From Nonomuraea sp. SYSU D8015 (GTDB lineage: Bacteria > Actinomycetota > Actinomycetes > Streptosporangiales > Streptosporangiaceae): a DNA stretch of 64,000 nucleotides. The notes beneath the pieces were generated by a model. That model did not search any database, had not been told where the DNA came from, and worked only from the letters and a program-made list of their open reading frames with translations. Within the stretch, counting starts at the first letter, position 1; each line of letters opens with the position of its first letter. This document shows, piece by piece, positions 34,280 through 42,126 of the stretch. A program made the translations under genes and the position numbers. The stretch lies in NCBI RefSeq assembly GCF_008065375.1, contig NZ_VJYI01000036.1, positions 1-64,000 of the forward strand. The letters are read 5' to 3'.

Positions 34280-34310
34280 ACGCTATTTCCTCAAGTTAAG
34301 TTGAGGTCAA
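34280..34310 (-). promoter_or_regulatory. SoxR-box promoter of the ABC exporter
   Basis: On the minus strand -35 TTGACC (34305-34310) and -10 TAGCGT (34280-34285) are separated by 19 bp, the long spacer typical of MerR-family promoters. Inside lies CCTCAACTTAACTTGAGG (34289-34306), 17 of 18 identical to the E. coli soxS operator. The promoter begins within the 3' end of the upstream phosphatase gene. Confidence 0.8.
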
Positions 34311-36382
34311 GCGCCGATCTTCTTGCCCTGGTTGTGCCAGACCACGGCCACCGACGGGCGCGGCTGGCTGCCGTCGCCGTCGGGCCAGCGGCTGCTCGGG
34401 CTCTCCGGGCTGGCGTCGTCGGTCTCGCCCGGGTGCTGCACCGCCACGAACACGCTGCGCTGGTCCTGGGTGACCATCGGGCCGCAGGTCTCGGCGCCGA
34501 TGGGGACCGTGAGGAACTGGCGCAGGTAGCCGCGCTCCTTGCCGCCCACGGGCATCACGAACAGGCCGTCGTTGGAGCCGAGCTGGTTGCCGTCCGTGGA
34601 GATCCACAGGTTGCCGTCGCGGTCGAACGCCAGGTTGTCCGGGCACGAGATCGGCGAGACCTTCGACTTGTCAAAGCCGGCGAAGTACGTCGCGGCGTCG
34701 TTCGGGTCGCCGCAGACCAGCGGCAGCGACCAGGCGAACTTCGTCGCGCCGGCGTCGTTGCGCTGCTCCACGATCTCCAGCACGTGGCCGTGCTTGTTGG
34801 AGGGACGCGGGTTGGCCTCGTCCACCTGGGCCGCGGTGCGGTTGCTGTTGTTGGTCAGCGCCACGTACACGGCGCCGGTGACCGGGTTGCGCTCCATGTC
34901 CTCGGGGCGGTCCATCTTGGTCGCGCCCACCTTGTCGGCGGCCACGCGGGTGTAGACCAGCACCTCTTCGGCGGTCATGCCGTCCACGAACGACTTCTTG
35001 CCGGAGACCAGCGGGATCCACTCGCCGGAGCCGTCGAACAGGCCGTCGGAGGGCAGCTTGCCCGACCCGTCGATCTCGGCCTTCGGGCTGTCGCCGGTGA
35101 ACTTGGCCACGTACAGGGTGCCCTCGTCCAGCAGCGTCCTGTTGTGCCGGTCGTTCCCGGGGATGTAGCGGTTCTTGGAGACGAACTTGTAGACGTACTC
35201 GAAGCGCGCGTCGTCACCCATGTAGGCGACCAGGCGGCCGTCCCTGGCGATCGTCGTGGTCGCGGCCTCGTGCTTGAAGCGGCCGAGCGCGGTGCGCTTG
35301 ACCGGCGTGGAGTCGGGGTCGAACGGGTCGATCTCCACGATCCAGCCGAACCTGTTGGCCTCGTTGGGGTGCTTGGCCAGGTCGAAGCGCTCCTCGACGC
35401 GGTCGAACCTGCGGCTGCTCGACGGGGTGCCGGTCGTGAGCGTGTAGCGGGTCGCGTACTGCTTCTGCTCCGCGGGCACCTTGTCGGCGTTGACGAAGTA
35501 CTGGTCGAAGTTCTCCTCGGCGGTCAGCACCGTGCCCCACGGGGTGGTGCCGCCCGCGCAGTTGTTCAGCATGCCGATCGGCTTGAGCCCCTGGGGGTCG
35601 GCGGCCGTCTGGAGCAGCTTGCTGCCCGCGGCCGGGCCGCTGAACTTCATGGGCGTCTGGGCGGTGATGCGCCGGTTGTAGCGGCGGCGGCCCTTGGTGA
35701 CCAGCTTCCACTCGCCCTTGCCGCCCGCGCGCTCGATCTCCACGACGGAGCCGCCGTGCGCGGCGAGACCGATCTTGATCTGCTCCTCGGTCGCGGCGGC
35801 GCCGCCGGTGTACCCGCGGAACATCAGGTTCTCGTCGGAGTACTCGTGGTTCACCCAGAGAAGGGCGCGGTCACGGCCCATCGGGAACATCGTGACGAAG
35901 TCGCAGTTGTAGCCGAACTGCTTGTTCTGGGCGTCGGCCGTCTGGTTGTCGAAGTCGAACTCGGGCGCGCCGGGCAGCACGGGGTCGCCCCAGCGCACGA
36001 CCACGGAGGAGCTGTAGCCGTCCGGGATGGTCAGCTTGTCTTCCTTGTTCGGCGCCACGGGGGTGAAACGCAGATCGCCGCGGCCGCCGTCCCCATGCCG
36101 GGCGGCGTCGGCGCCCTCCTCGGGGTCAGCGAGAGCCGGCGTGGCACCGGCCAGCCCGACACTCGCGACAATGGCGCCGAGCGCACCCGCGCGCAGCATG
36201 CCGCGGCGCGACAGCGCCTCCTTCACCACGTCGCCGAAGTAGGCGTTGTCAGAGGTGTTGCCGTCCTCGTGCGCGCACGCGTTGCCGCAGCGGAACTGAC
36301 AGGTCAGCGCGGATCGGCCACCTTTGTGCGGGGTGGAGAGCAGCGGCAGCAGCCGCCGACCGTCCCCCATGAGGTTCGCCAC
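34307..36382 (-). CDS. PhoX-type (DUF839) alkaline phosphatase, Tat-exported
   Basis: A 691-residue secreted protein of the PhoX family, Ca/Fe-dependent phosphatases that release phosphate from organic esters outside the cell. A conserved leader (CQFRCGNACAHE, NTSDNAYFGDVV) precedes a Tat signal SRRGMLRAGALGAIV and cleavage near ALADP. Downstream signatures include LLWVNHEYSDENLMF, NCAGGTTPWGTVLTAEENFD and MDRPEDMERNP, typical of DUF839. The GTG follows GGAGG by four bases. A PHO-box-like repeat about 50 bp upstream suggests phosphate-starvation control. Confidence 0.88.
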   Translation of the reverse strand: MANLMGDGRRLLPLLSTPHKGGRSALTCQFRCGNACAHEDGNTSDNAYFGDVVKEALSRRGMLRAGALGAIVASVGLAGATPALADPEEGADAARHGDGGRGDLRFTPVAPNKEDKLTIPDGYSSSVVVRWGDPVLPGAPEFDFDNQTADAQNKQFGYNCDFVTMFPMGRDRALLWVNHEYSDENLMFRGYTGGAAATEEQIKIGLAAHGGSVVEIERAGGKGEWKLVTKGRRRYNRRITAQTPMKFSGPAAGSKLLQTAADPQGLKPIGMLNNCAGGTTPWGTVLTAEENFDQYFVNADKVPAEQKQYATRYTLTTGTPSSSRRFDRVEERFDLAKHPNEANRFGWIVEIDPFDPDSTPVKRTALGRFKHEAATTTIARDGRLVAYMGDDARFEYVYKFVSKNRYIPGNDRHNRTLLDEGTLYVAKFTGDSPKAEIDGSGKLPSDGLFDGSGEWIPLVSGKKSFVDGMTAEEVLVYTRVAADKVGATKMDRPEDMERNPVTGAVYVALTNNSNRTAAQVDEANPRPSNKHGHVLEIVEQRNDAGATKFAWSLPLVCGDPNDAATYFAGFDKSKVSPISCPDNLAFDRDGNLWISTDGNQLGSNDGLFVMPVGGKERGYLRQFLTVPIGAETCGPMVTQDQRSVFVAVQHPGETDDASPESPSSRWPDGDGSQPRPSVAVVWHNQGKKIGA

Positions 36383-36429
36383 AGGTCCTCCATATATGTG
36401 CGCGGTTGTACCGCCGGGAGGCTACGGTC

Positions 36430-36473
36430 GCCGCTGAAACCTGAGGTGAACGATGACCTCCGTATCGATGAAC
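36430..36473 (-). promoter_or_regulatory. PHO-box-like direct repeats before the PhoX gene
   Basis: On the minus strand 11-base units in one register read GTTCATCGATA, a degenerate unit, GTTCACCTCAG and GTTTCAGCGGC. GTTCACC is the conserved core of Streptomyces PhoP boxes, which are 11-bp direct repeats. A possible -10 TACAAC lies at 36405-36410. The array is placed to activate the phosphatase gene. Confidence 0.55.
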
Positions 36474-36496
36474 GCTTCCCGGGAGACAATGGTGGG

Positions 36497-36937
36497 GTGC
36501 CACCACGGAAGATCGACCCGGAAAAGCTGAGATCGGCCCTCGACGGCCAGTTGGTCGCCCTCGACGAGCCACCCTACGACGGGCCCGCGTCCGCCCTGCC
36601 CGACGCGCTGGTGGCGGCCGTGCTGGCCGCCTACGACCGGGGGATGCGGCCGGAGCGCGACGCGGCCAGGCAGGCGGTGCGCTACCTCCTCGACAAGCTG
36701 GCGGCCGCCGCGCCCGGCAGGACCGTCGAGATACGCGTGCCTCCGTACGCCGCCGTCCAGGCCATCGAAGGCCCCCGCCACACCCGCGGCACGCCGCCCA
36801 ACGTGGTCGAGACCGACGGGCGCACCTGGATCGAGCTGGCGCTCGGCCGGCTCACCTGGGCGGAGGCCATGGCGAAAGGCGCGATCTCCGCCAGCGGATC
36901 CCGCGCCGACCTGTCAGCGCACCTGCCGCTGCGCTAG
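36497..36937 (+). CDS. Sterol carrier (SCP2-like) family protein
   Basis: A 146-residue small protein of the bacterial sterol-carrier-family type found throughout actinomycetes. The core EIRVPPYAAVQAIEGPRHTR and WIELALGRLTWAEAMAKG is characteristic, with the SCP2-like strand-helix end. Function is unproven; such domains bind lipids or assist mycothiol-dependent enzymes. GTG start with a distant GGGAG. The gene is divergent from the PhoX gene and lies two loci before purF, an actinobacterial neighbourhood. Confidence 0.8.
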   Translation: MPPRKIDPEKLRSALDGQLVALDEPPYDGPASALPDALVAAVLAAYDRGMRPERDAARQAVRYLLDKLAAAAPGRTVEIRVPPYAAVQAIEGPRHTRGTPPNVVETDGRTWIELALGRLTWAEAMAKGAISASGSRADLSAHLPLR

Positions 36938-36966
36938 CGGCCCCGGCCTCGGACGACGGGGCTAGC
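36933..36966. terminator. Possible bidirectional terminator
   Basis: GCTAGC...CCCC pairs with GGGGCTAGC around a roughly 13-base loop, with a two-base bulge. It contains the stop codons of both convergent genes. The stem is imperfect, so this is tentative. Confidence 0.4.
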
Positions 36967-38056
36967 GAGCGCCGCCCATCCAGGGGAAACGTTCCTCGAA
37001 GCAGCGATCGGCGAGCTGGCCGGGCAGGTAGGCGCATTCCTGCACCACGTTCCAGAACCAGAGGGCCACGATCGCGAAGAGGATCAGGGACAGAATGCTG
37101 ATCACGATGCCGGCGATGGCGCGGCCCTTGCCCACCCGCTTGGCGAGCGCCACGCAGCCGAAGACGATCGACAGGATCGCGGTGATCAGGCCCGTGAAGC
37201 AGACGAAAACCAGGAAGGGGCTGGCGACGCCGAGGACGAGCGAGGCCGTGGCCAGGCCGCTGCCTGTCCTGTCCTGCGGGTACGGGCCGTACGGGGACCC
37301 GGCCGGAGGCGGCGGGCCGTAGCCGGGCGGGCCTCCGTACGGGCTGGACGGGGTGGTGCCGGGGATGACGGGCGGCTCCTGCCCGTACGCGCCGTACGGC
37401 GCCGCGGGCGGGCCCTCCTGACGACCCGGTGGGCCGGAGGGAGGCTCTTCGAACCGTGACAGCGCCGGTCTGCTCGGCGGCGCGCCCTCCGGCGGCGCGC
37501 CCTCCCAGCCGGGGTACGGCGGGGTGGCGCCCGGGATCGGGTACACCTGGGTCGCCTCGGCGTCGCCCTCCGCCGGCGGCGGGGTCTCGGGCGCGGTCGG
37601 CAGATCGGGATGGCGGGGCTCGGGGCCGGGCCGCGGCTCGTGCGTGGGCGGCACGTCGGGCGGCGGCATCACGGGCGGCGGCGGCGCGCCGGGCTCCTCC
37701 TCTTCACCGGGCCCCTCACCTTCACGGGGCCTTTCAGGGGGCGGCTCACCTTCACGGGGCCGCTCGTCGCCGGACGCTCCACCGGGCCGCCCGCCGCCAG
37801 GCGTCCCAGCGGGTCTCTCACCCCCGGACGCTCCTGCGGGCCGCTGGCCGGCGGGCGCCGGGCCGGCCGGTTGCTCCCCTTCGGGCATCGTGCCGCCCGT
37901 CGGGCCCGCGCCGGGCGGGCCGCCCGCCGACCACTCGGGCGGCGTCTCATCGCCGCTGGTGGGCCCACTCTCGTAGGGCCGGGGCGCGGGCGGGCGTTCG
38001 CCCTCGCGCGGCTCCTGCCCCGGGCGGGGCTCGTTCGGATCCCCAGATGTGGTCAC
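36962..38056 (-). CDS. DUF4190 membrane protein with long Pro/Gly-rich N-terminus
   Basis: A 364-residue protein. Residues 1-275 are low-complexity and rich in Pro, Gly, Glu and Arg, with irregular repeats such as GERPAGTPGG and PREGEPPPERP. The C-terminal 90 residues contain two membrane helices in a DUF4190 arrangement (LVLGVASPFLVFVCFTGLIT, FGCVALAKRVGKGRAIAG). The disordered part should face the cytoplasm. Function unknown. The GTG at 38056 follows GGGAG by eight bases, better than the GTG further upstream at 38131. Confidence 0.75.
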   Translation of the reverse strand: MTTSGDPNEPRPGQEPREGERPPAPRPYESGPTSGDETPPEWSAGGPPGAGPTGGTMPEGEQPAGPAPAGQRPAGASGGERPAGTPGGGRPGGASGDERPREGEPPPERPREGEGPGEEEEPGAPPPPVMPPPDVPPTHEPRPGPEPRHPDLPTAPETPPPAEGDAEATQVYPIPGATPPYPGWEGAPPEGAPPSRPALSRFEEPPSGPPGRQEGPPAAPYGAYGQEPPVIPGTTPSSPYGGPPGYGPPPPAGSPYGPYPQDRTGSGLATASLVLGVASPFLVFVCFTGLITAILSIVFGCVALAKRVGKGRAIAGIVISILSLILFAIVALWFWNVVQECAYLPGQLADRCFEERFPWMGGAR

Positions 38057-38197
38057 GTCTGCGTCTCCCGACGGTCTGCATGCCGGATACTTCACCCTTT
38101 CGCGGAAGGCGTCGTCTAAACCACGCGACACGGTAAGAGGCTGCCCATCCTTGGGTCACCATGCGCCAAAGCAGCAGGCGGCGGGCAAGATGAGGAC

Positions 38198-38605
38198 ATG
38201 CTGGACGAGACCCTGTCGTACGCACTGATCAAGCTCATGAAGACGCAGCGCAACCAGCTCGCCGCCGCGCTGGCACCACTCGGGCTCCATGCGGGACAGG
38301 AGATGCTGCTCAACGAGCTGTGGCGCGAGGACGGGCTGACGCAGGGCGAGCTCATCGCCAGACTGGGCGTCGAGCCGCCGACCGTGACCAAGACCCTGCA
38401 GCGACTGGAGCGCGCAGGCTTCGTCCATCGGGCGCCCGATCCCGACCGGCCGCGCGTGGGCCGCGTGCACCTCACCGACGCGGGGAAGGCGCTGCGCGAG
38501 CCGGTCGAGGAGATCTGGACCAGGATGGACGAGGACCTCCAGCGCGGCCTGGACGACACGGAACGCGAGCTGCTGGCCCGCCTCGTCCGCGCCAGGCGCC
38601 CGTAG
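38198..38605 (+). CDS. MarR family transcription regulator
   Basis: A 135-residue winged-helix regulator. The recognition helix region is LIARLGVEPPTVTKTLQRLE and the wing RAPDPDRPRVGRVHLT, typical of MarR proteins that sense phenolic or oxidised ligands. No redox cysteine is evident, so it is not OhrR-like. The following SDR gene, 100 bp downstream on the same strand, is preceded by tandem palindromes that are the probable operator. Confidence 0.92.
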   Translation: MLDETLSYALIKLMKTQRNQLAAALAPLGLHAGQEMLLNELWREDGLTQGELIARLGVEPPTVTKTLQRLERAGFVHRAPDPDRPRVGRVHLTDAGKALREPVEEIWTRMDEDLQRGLDDTERELLARLVRARRP

Positions 38606-38655
38606 CCGCTTTCACTTCCAGCGAAACCCCCTTGCCCTTCACGCCACGCTTGGAG

Positions 38656-38679
38656 TTAGCTGGCTAATTAGCTGGCTAA
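38656..38679. promoter_or_regulatory. Tandem palindromic MarR-type operator
   Basis: Two perfect tandem copies of TTAGCTGGCTAA (38656-38667 and 38668-38679), each an inverted repeat with arms TTAGC/GCTAA. TTGGAG at 38650-38655 and GCTAAT at the far end suggest they cover the SDR promoter. MarR operators typically have this AT-rich TTAGC-type symmetry. Confidence 0.7.
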
Positions 38680-38704
38680 TCAAGAACTTTGAAGGGATTT
38701 TTCC

Positions 38705-39451
38705 ATGCATGTACTGATTACTGGTGGTTCGTCCGGCATCGGCGCCGCCGCCGCACTCGCGTACGCGAGGACGGGCGCCCGCGTCACGATCACCTACAAC
38801 TCCGGCGCCGACCGCGCCGCCGAGGTGGTCAAGCGGATCGAGGAGGACGGCGGCCAGGCCGCGGCCGTCCATCTGGACCTGGAGGACCACTCCACCATTC
38901 CCCGCGCCGTCGCCGAGGCGGGCCCGGTGGACGCGCTCATTGCCAACGCCGTCCGCTGGGGCACGATCATGCCGGGCAGCGTCTCCTTCGAGGAGGTTCC
39001 GGCCGCGGAGTGGTCAGCGGCCCTGCACGCCAACGTGGTCGCCAACGCCCTGCTCGTCCAGGCCGTGCTGCCCGGGATGCGGCGGCGCAAGTTCGGGCGG
39101 ATCGTCTTCGTGTCGTCGGGGGCCGCCGAGGAGGGACTGCCGGGGCCGGGCCCGTACGGCACCGCGAAGATGGCGCTGCACGGCATGGCCCGCGCCCTCG
39201 CCTGGGAGGCGGGCAAGGATGGGATCCTGGTGAACGTGGCAGTCGCCGGACTCACGATCACTGGCTCGGCCCGCCCGATCCCGCAGGCCCTCCTGGACGA
39301 GATCGCCTCCCGCACGCCCAGCCGCCGGCTGTCCACGGCCGACGACATGGCCGCGCTGATCGTCTTCCTCGGCTCGGCCGCGAACCGCAACGTCACCGGG
39401 GAGATCGTTCGTGACGGATCCAACGCGGGCAGGTCAAGTCACGCAGTGTGA
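38705..39451 (+). CDS. Short-chain dehydrogenase/reductase, FabG-like
   Basis: A 248-residue classical SDR using NAD(P)H. The nucleotide-binding motif is TGGSSGIG near the start, the structural segment is ANAVRWGTI, and the catalytic set is Ser in FVSSGAAEEG with Tyr and Lys in YGTAKMALHG. The SDR signature NAG is altered to NAV. The substrate is unknown; control by the upstream MarR protein suggests a detoxifying role. The ATG follows AAGGGA by eight bases. Confidence 0.9.
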   Translation: MHVLITGGSSGIGAAAALAYARTGARVTITYNSGADRAAEVVKRIEEDGGQAAAVHLDLEDHSTIPRAVAEAGPVDALIANAVRWGTIMPGSVSFEEVPAAEWSAALHANVVANALLVQAVLPGMRRRKFGRIVFVSSGAAEEGLPGPGPYGTAKMALHGMARALAWEAGKDGILVNVAVAGLTITGSARPIPQALLDEIASRTPSRRLSTADDMAALIVFLGSAANRNVTGEIVRDGSNAGRSSHAV

Positions 39452-39489
39452 TATCGCACCCAGGTGTGCGAGCACGGAAGCGGTCAACC

Positions 39490-39501
39490 TAAACTGAGAC
39501 A
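39490..39501 (+). promoter_or_regulatory. -10 element for a probably leaderless purF mRNA
   Basis: TAAACT (39490-39495) ends six bases before the purF GTG, and no ribosome-binding site precedes it. This fits leaderless transcription. A -35 element is not obvious. Confidence 0.4.
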
Positions 39502-40938
39502 GTGCTGAAGGGCGACGGCCGGCTCGGCCATGACCTGGACCCCCATGACCGCGCTCCTAAAGACGCCTGTGGCGTCTTCGGCGTCTGGGCACCAGGCGAG
39601 GAAGTTTCCAAACTCACCTACTACGGGCTGTACGCGTTGCAGCACCGCGGCCAGGAGTCCGCGGGCATCGCGGTCAGCGAGGGCAGCCGCATCCTCGTCT
39701 ACAAGGACATGGGCCTGGTCGCCCAGGTCTTCGACGAGTCCGTGCTGGGCACCCTGCGCGGACACCTGGCCATCGGCCACTGCCGCTACTCCACGACCGG
39801 ATCGAGCGTGTGGGAGAACGCGCAGCCCACGCTGAGCTCCACTGACGTCGGCGGGCTCGCGCTCGCGCACAACGGCAACCTGATCAACACCCCGGTGCTG
39901 GCCCAGCGTCTGGCCCCGGGGTCCATCAGGGCCACCACCGACACCGAGGTCCTGACCACACTGCTGGCCCAAGACCGCACCCGCTCCATCGAGGACTCCG
40001 CGGCCGAGCTGCTCCCGCAGGTCAAGGGCGCCTACTCGCTGGTCTTCATGGACGAGAAGACGCTCTACGCCGCCCGCGACCCGCAGGGCATCCGGCCGCT
40101 GGTGCTCGGCCGCCTGGAGCGGGGCTGGGTGGTGGCCTCGGAGACGGCCGCGCTCGACATCGTGGGCGCCACATACGTCCGCGAGATCGAGCCCGGCGAG
40201 CTGCTCACCATCGACGAGCGCGGTGTCAGGTCCCGCCGCTTCGCGCTGGCCGAGCCCAAGGGCTGCCTGTTCGAGTACGTCTACCTCGCCCGCCCCGACA
40301 CCACGATCGCCGGCCGCGGCGTCCACGTCACCAGGGTCGAGATCGGCCGCGCCCTGGCCCGCGAACACCCGGTCGACGCCGACCTGGTCATCCCGACCCC
40401 CGAGTCGGGCACTCCGGCCGCCGTCGGCTACGCCCAGGAGAGCGGGATCCCGTACGGGCAGGGCCTGGTCAAGAACTCCTACGTCGGCCGCACGTTCATC
40501 CAGCCGTCCCAGACCATCCGCCAGCTCGGCATCCGGCTGAAGCTCAACCCGCTGCGCGAGGTCGTCGAGGGCAAGCGCCTCGTCGTCGTGGACGACTCGA
40601 TCGTGCGCGGCAACACGCAGCGCGCCATCGTCAGGATGCTGCGCGAGGCGGGGGCGCGCGAGGTGCACGTACGCATCTCCTCGCCGCCCGTGGCCTGGCC
40701 GTGCTTCTACGGCATCGACTTCGCCACCCGGGCCGAGCTGATCGCGGGCTCGCTGACGGTCGAGGAGATCCGGTCCTCGCTCGGCGCCGACTCGCTCGGC
40801 TACATCTCGCTGGAAGGCCTGACCAAGGCCACCACGCTCCCGGCCGAGCGCCTCTGCAGGGCCTGCTTCGACGGCTCGTACCCCATTCCCATCGACCAGG
40901 ACAACGTGGGCAAGTTCGTGTTGGAGAGTAAGGCGTGA
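39502..40938 (+). CDS. purF: Amidophosphoribosyltransferase PurF
   Basis: A 478-residue enzyme that makes phosphoribosylamine from PRPP and glutamine, the first committed purine step. A 22-residue propeptide precedes the nucleophile Cys23 in DACGVFGVW, which becomes N-terminal on maturation. The glutaminase segment YALQHRGQESAGIA is complete, and the PRPP loop is VVVDDSIVRGNT. Cysteines in KGCLFEY, WPCFYG and LCRACFDG match the [4Fe-4S]-bearing Bacillus type. purM follows 67 bp later. Confidence 0.97.
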   Translation: MLKGDGRLGHDLDPHDRAPKDACGVFGVWAPGEEVSKLTYYGLYALQHRGQESAGIAVSEGSRILVYKDMGLVAQVFDESVLGTLRGHLAIGHCRYSTTGSSVWENAQPTLSSTDVGGLALAHNGNLINTPVLAQRLAPGSIRATTDTEVLTTLLAQDRTRSIEDSAAELLPQVKGAYSLVFMDEKTLYAARDPQGIRPLVLGRLERGWVVASETAALDIVGATYVREIEPGELLTIDERGVRSRRFALAEPKGCLFEYVYLARPDTTIAGRGVHVTRVEIGRALAREHPVDADLVIPTPESGTPAAVGYAQESGIPYGQGLVKNSYVGRTFIQPSQTIRQLGIRLKLNPLREVVEGKRLVVVDDSIVRGNTQRAIVRMLREAGAREVHVRISSPPVAWPCFYGIDFATRAELIAGSLTVEEIRSSLGADSLGYISLEGLTKATTLPAERLCRACFDGSYPIPIDQDNVGKFVLESKA

Positions 40939-40957
40939 GCGAGCGTAGCGAGCGAAC
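40936..40957. repeat. Short repetitive element between purF and purM
   Basis: GAGCGAGCGTAGCGAGCGAA directly follows the purF stop. Elements of this form are often scattered between genes in actinomycetes. It is near-symmetrical (GCGAGCG/TAGCGAGCG). A single copy in the window cannot prove dispersion. Confidence 0.35.
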
Positions 40958-40979
40958 CATTAGACACAGCAGTACTGTG

Positions 40980-41010
40980 CTCACGCTGCCGACGGAGGAG
41001 GCAGCGTGAG
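40980..41010 (+). promoter_or_regulatory. Hairpin enclosing the purM start
   Basis: CTCACGCTGCC (40980-40990) pairs perfectly with GGCAGCGTGAG (41000-41010), an 11-bp stem around GACGGAGGA. The loop exposes the GGAGGA ribosome-binding site, while the GTG start codon lies within the 3' arm. In the mRNA this should restrict initiation and may regulate purM or adjust its level relative to purF. Confidence 0.6.
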
Positions 41011-42031
41011 CACGTACGAGGCCGCCGGGGTCGACATCGAGGCCGGCGAGCGCGCCGTCGACCTGATGAAGAGCAAGGTGGCGCGGTCGCGGCGGCCGGA
41101 GGTGGTCGACGACGCCAGCGGGTTCGCCGGGCTCTTCGACGCCTCGGCCCTGCTCCGCTACCAGCGGCCGCTGCTGGCCACCTCCACCGACGGCGTGGGC
41201 ACCAAGGTCATGATCGCCCAGCGGTACGGCAAGCACGACACCATCGGCATCGACCTGGTCGGCATGGTCCTCGACGACTTGGTGGTGTGCGGGGCCGAGC
41301 CGCTGTTCATGACCGACTACATCGCCTGCGGCAAGGTGGTGCCCGAGCGCATCGCCGAGATCGTCGGCGGCGTGGCCGAGGGCTGCCGCCTGGCCGGGGC
41401 CGCGCTGGTGGGCGGCGAGACGGCCGAGCACCCGGGGGCGATGGGGCCGGACGAGTACGACCTCGCAGGGGCCGGCACCGGCGTCGTGGAGGCGTCCGCC
41501 ATGCTCGGGCCCGATCGCGTCCGCGAGGGCGACGTGATCCTGGGGCTCGCCTCCTCGGGCGTCCACTCCAACGGCTACTCCCTGGTCCGTCACATCATGC
41601 GCGAGGCCTCGCTGTCCCTCGACACCGTCCTGCCCGAGCTGGGCCGGCCGCTCGGCGAGGAGCTGCTCGAGCCCACGCGCATCTACTCCCTCGACTGCCT
41701 GGAGCTGGCCCGCTCGGCCGACGTCCACGCCTACGCGCACATCACGGGCGGGGGCATCGAGGGCAACCTGTCGCGCTCGCTGCCCGCTCACCTGGACGCC
41801 CTGCTGGACCGGTCGTCGTGGGCCCCTCCGCCGATCTTCGGCGTGCTGGCCGGCTACGGGCGGGTGGCGCAGAAGGACATGGACCGCACGTTCAACCTGG
41901 GCGTGGGCATGGCCGCCATCGTCGCCCCCGACGCCGCCGACGCCGCCATCCGCCTGCTCGCGGGGCGCGGACTGCCTGCCTGGGTGCTGGGCGAGGTGGT
42001 CCCGGGCACGGGCCAGGCCCGCTACCGCTGA
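41006..42031 (+). CDS. purM: AIR synthetase PurM
   Basis: A 341-residue phosphoribosylformylglycinamidine cyclo-ligase that closes the imidazole ring in purine synthesis. Family signatures: YEAAGVDIEAGERAVDLMK, ATSTDGVGTKVMIA, IGIDLVGMVLDDLVVCGAEP and VGGETAEHPGAM. The C-terminal glycine-rich ITGGGIEGNLSRSLP is also standard. The GTG start lies in the stem of a perfect 11-bp hairpin, with the ribosome-binding site in the loop. Confidence 0.97.
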   Translation: MSTYEAAGVDIEAGERAVDLMKSKVARSRRPEVVDDASGFAGLFDASALLRYQRPLLATSTDGVGTKVMIAQRYGKHDTIGIDLVGMVLDDLVVCGAEPLFMTDYIACGKVVPERIAEIVGGVAEGCRLAGAALVGGETAEHPGAMGPDEYDLAGAGTGVVEASAMLGPDRVREGDVILGLASSGVHSNGYSLVRHIMREASLSLDTVLPELGRPLGEELLEPTRIYSLDCLELARSADVHAYAHITGGGIEGNLSRSLPAHLDALLDRSSWAPPPIFGVLAGYGRVAQKDMDRTFNLGVGMAAIVAPDAADAAIRLLAGRGLPAWVLGEVVPGTGQARYR

Positions 42032-42126
42032 CCTCTTCAAGAGCCCGTGCCGGCAGCTCCGCAGCGGCCGATCAGCGAAAGGGCGGCACGCAGGGAAACG
42101 GGGCTCCGATCATGCGGAGAACGGGG

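Noticed and set aside
34301..36496. Upstream extension of the sterol-carrier gene through the PhoX gene
   Set aside because: The frame is open only because it is antisense to the PhoX gene; conserved sequence begins at the GTG at 36497.
37600..38050. Possible collagen- or CRISPR-like repeats in the Pro/Gly-rich gene
   Set aside because: The repeats are irregular codon-level low complexity, without constant spacers or a fixed period.
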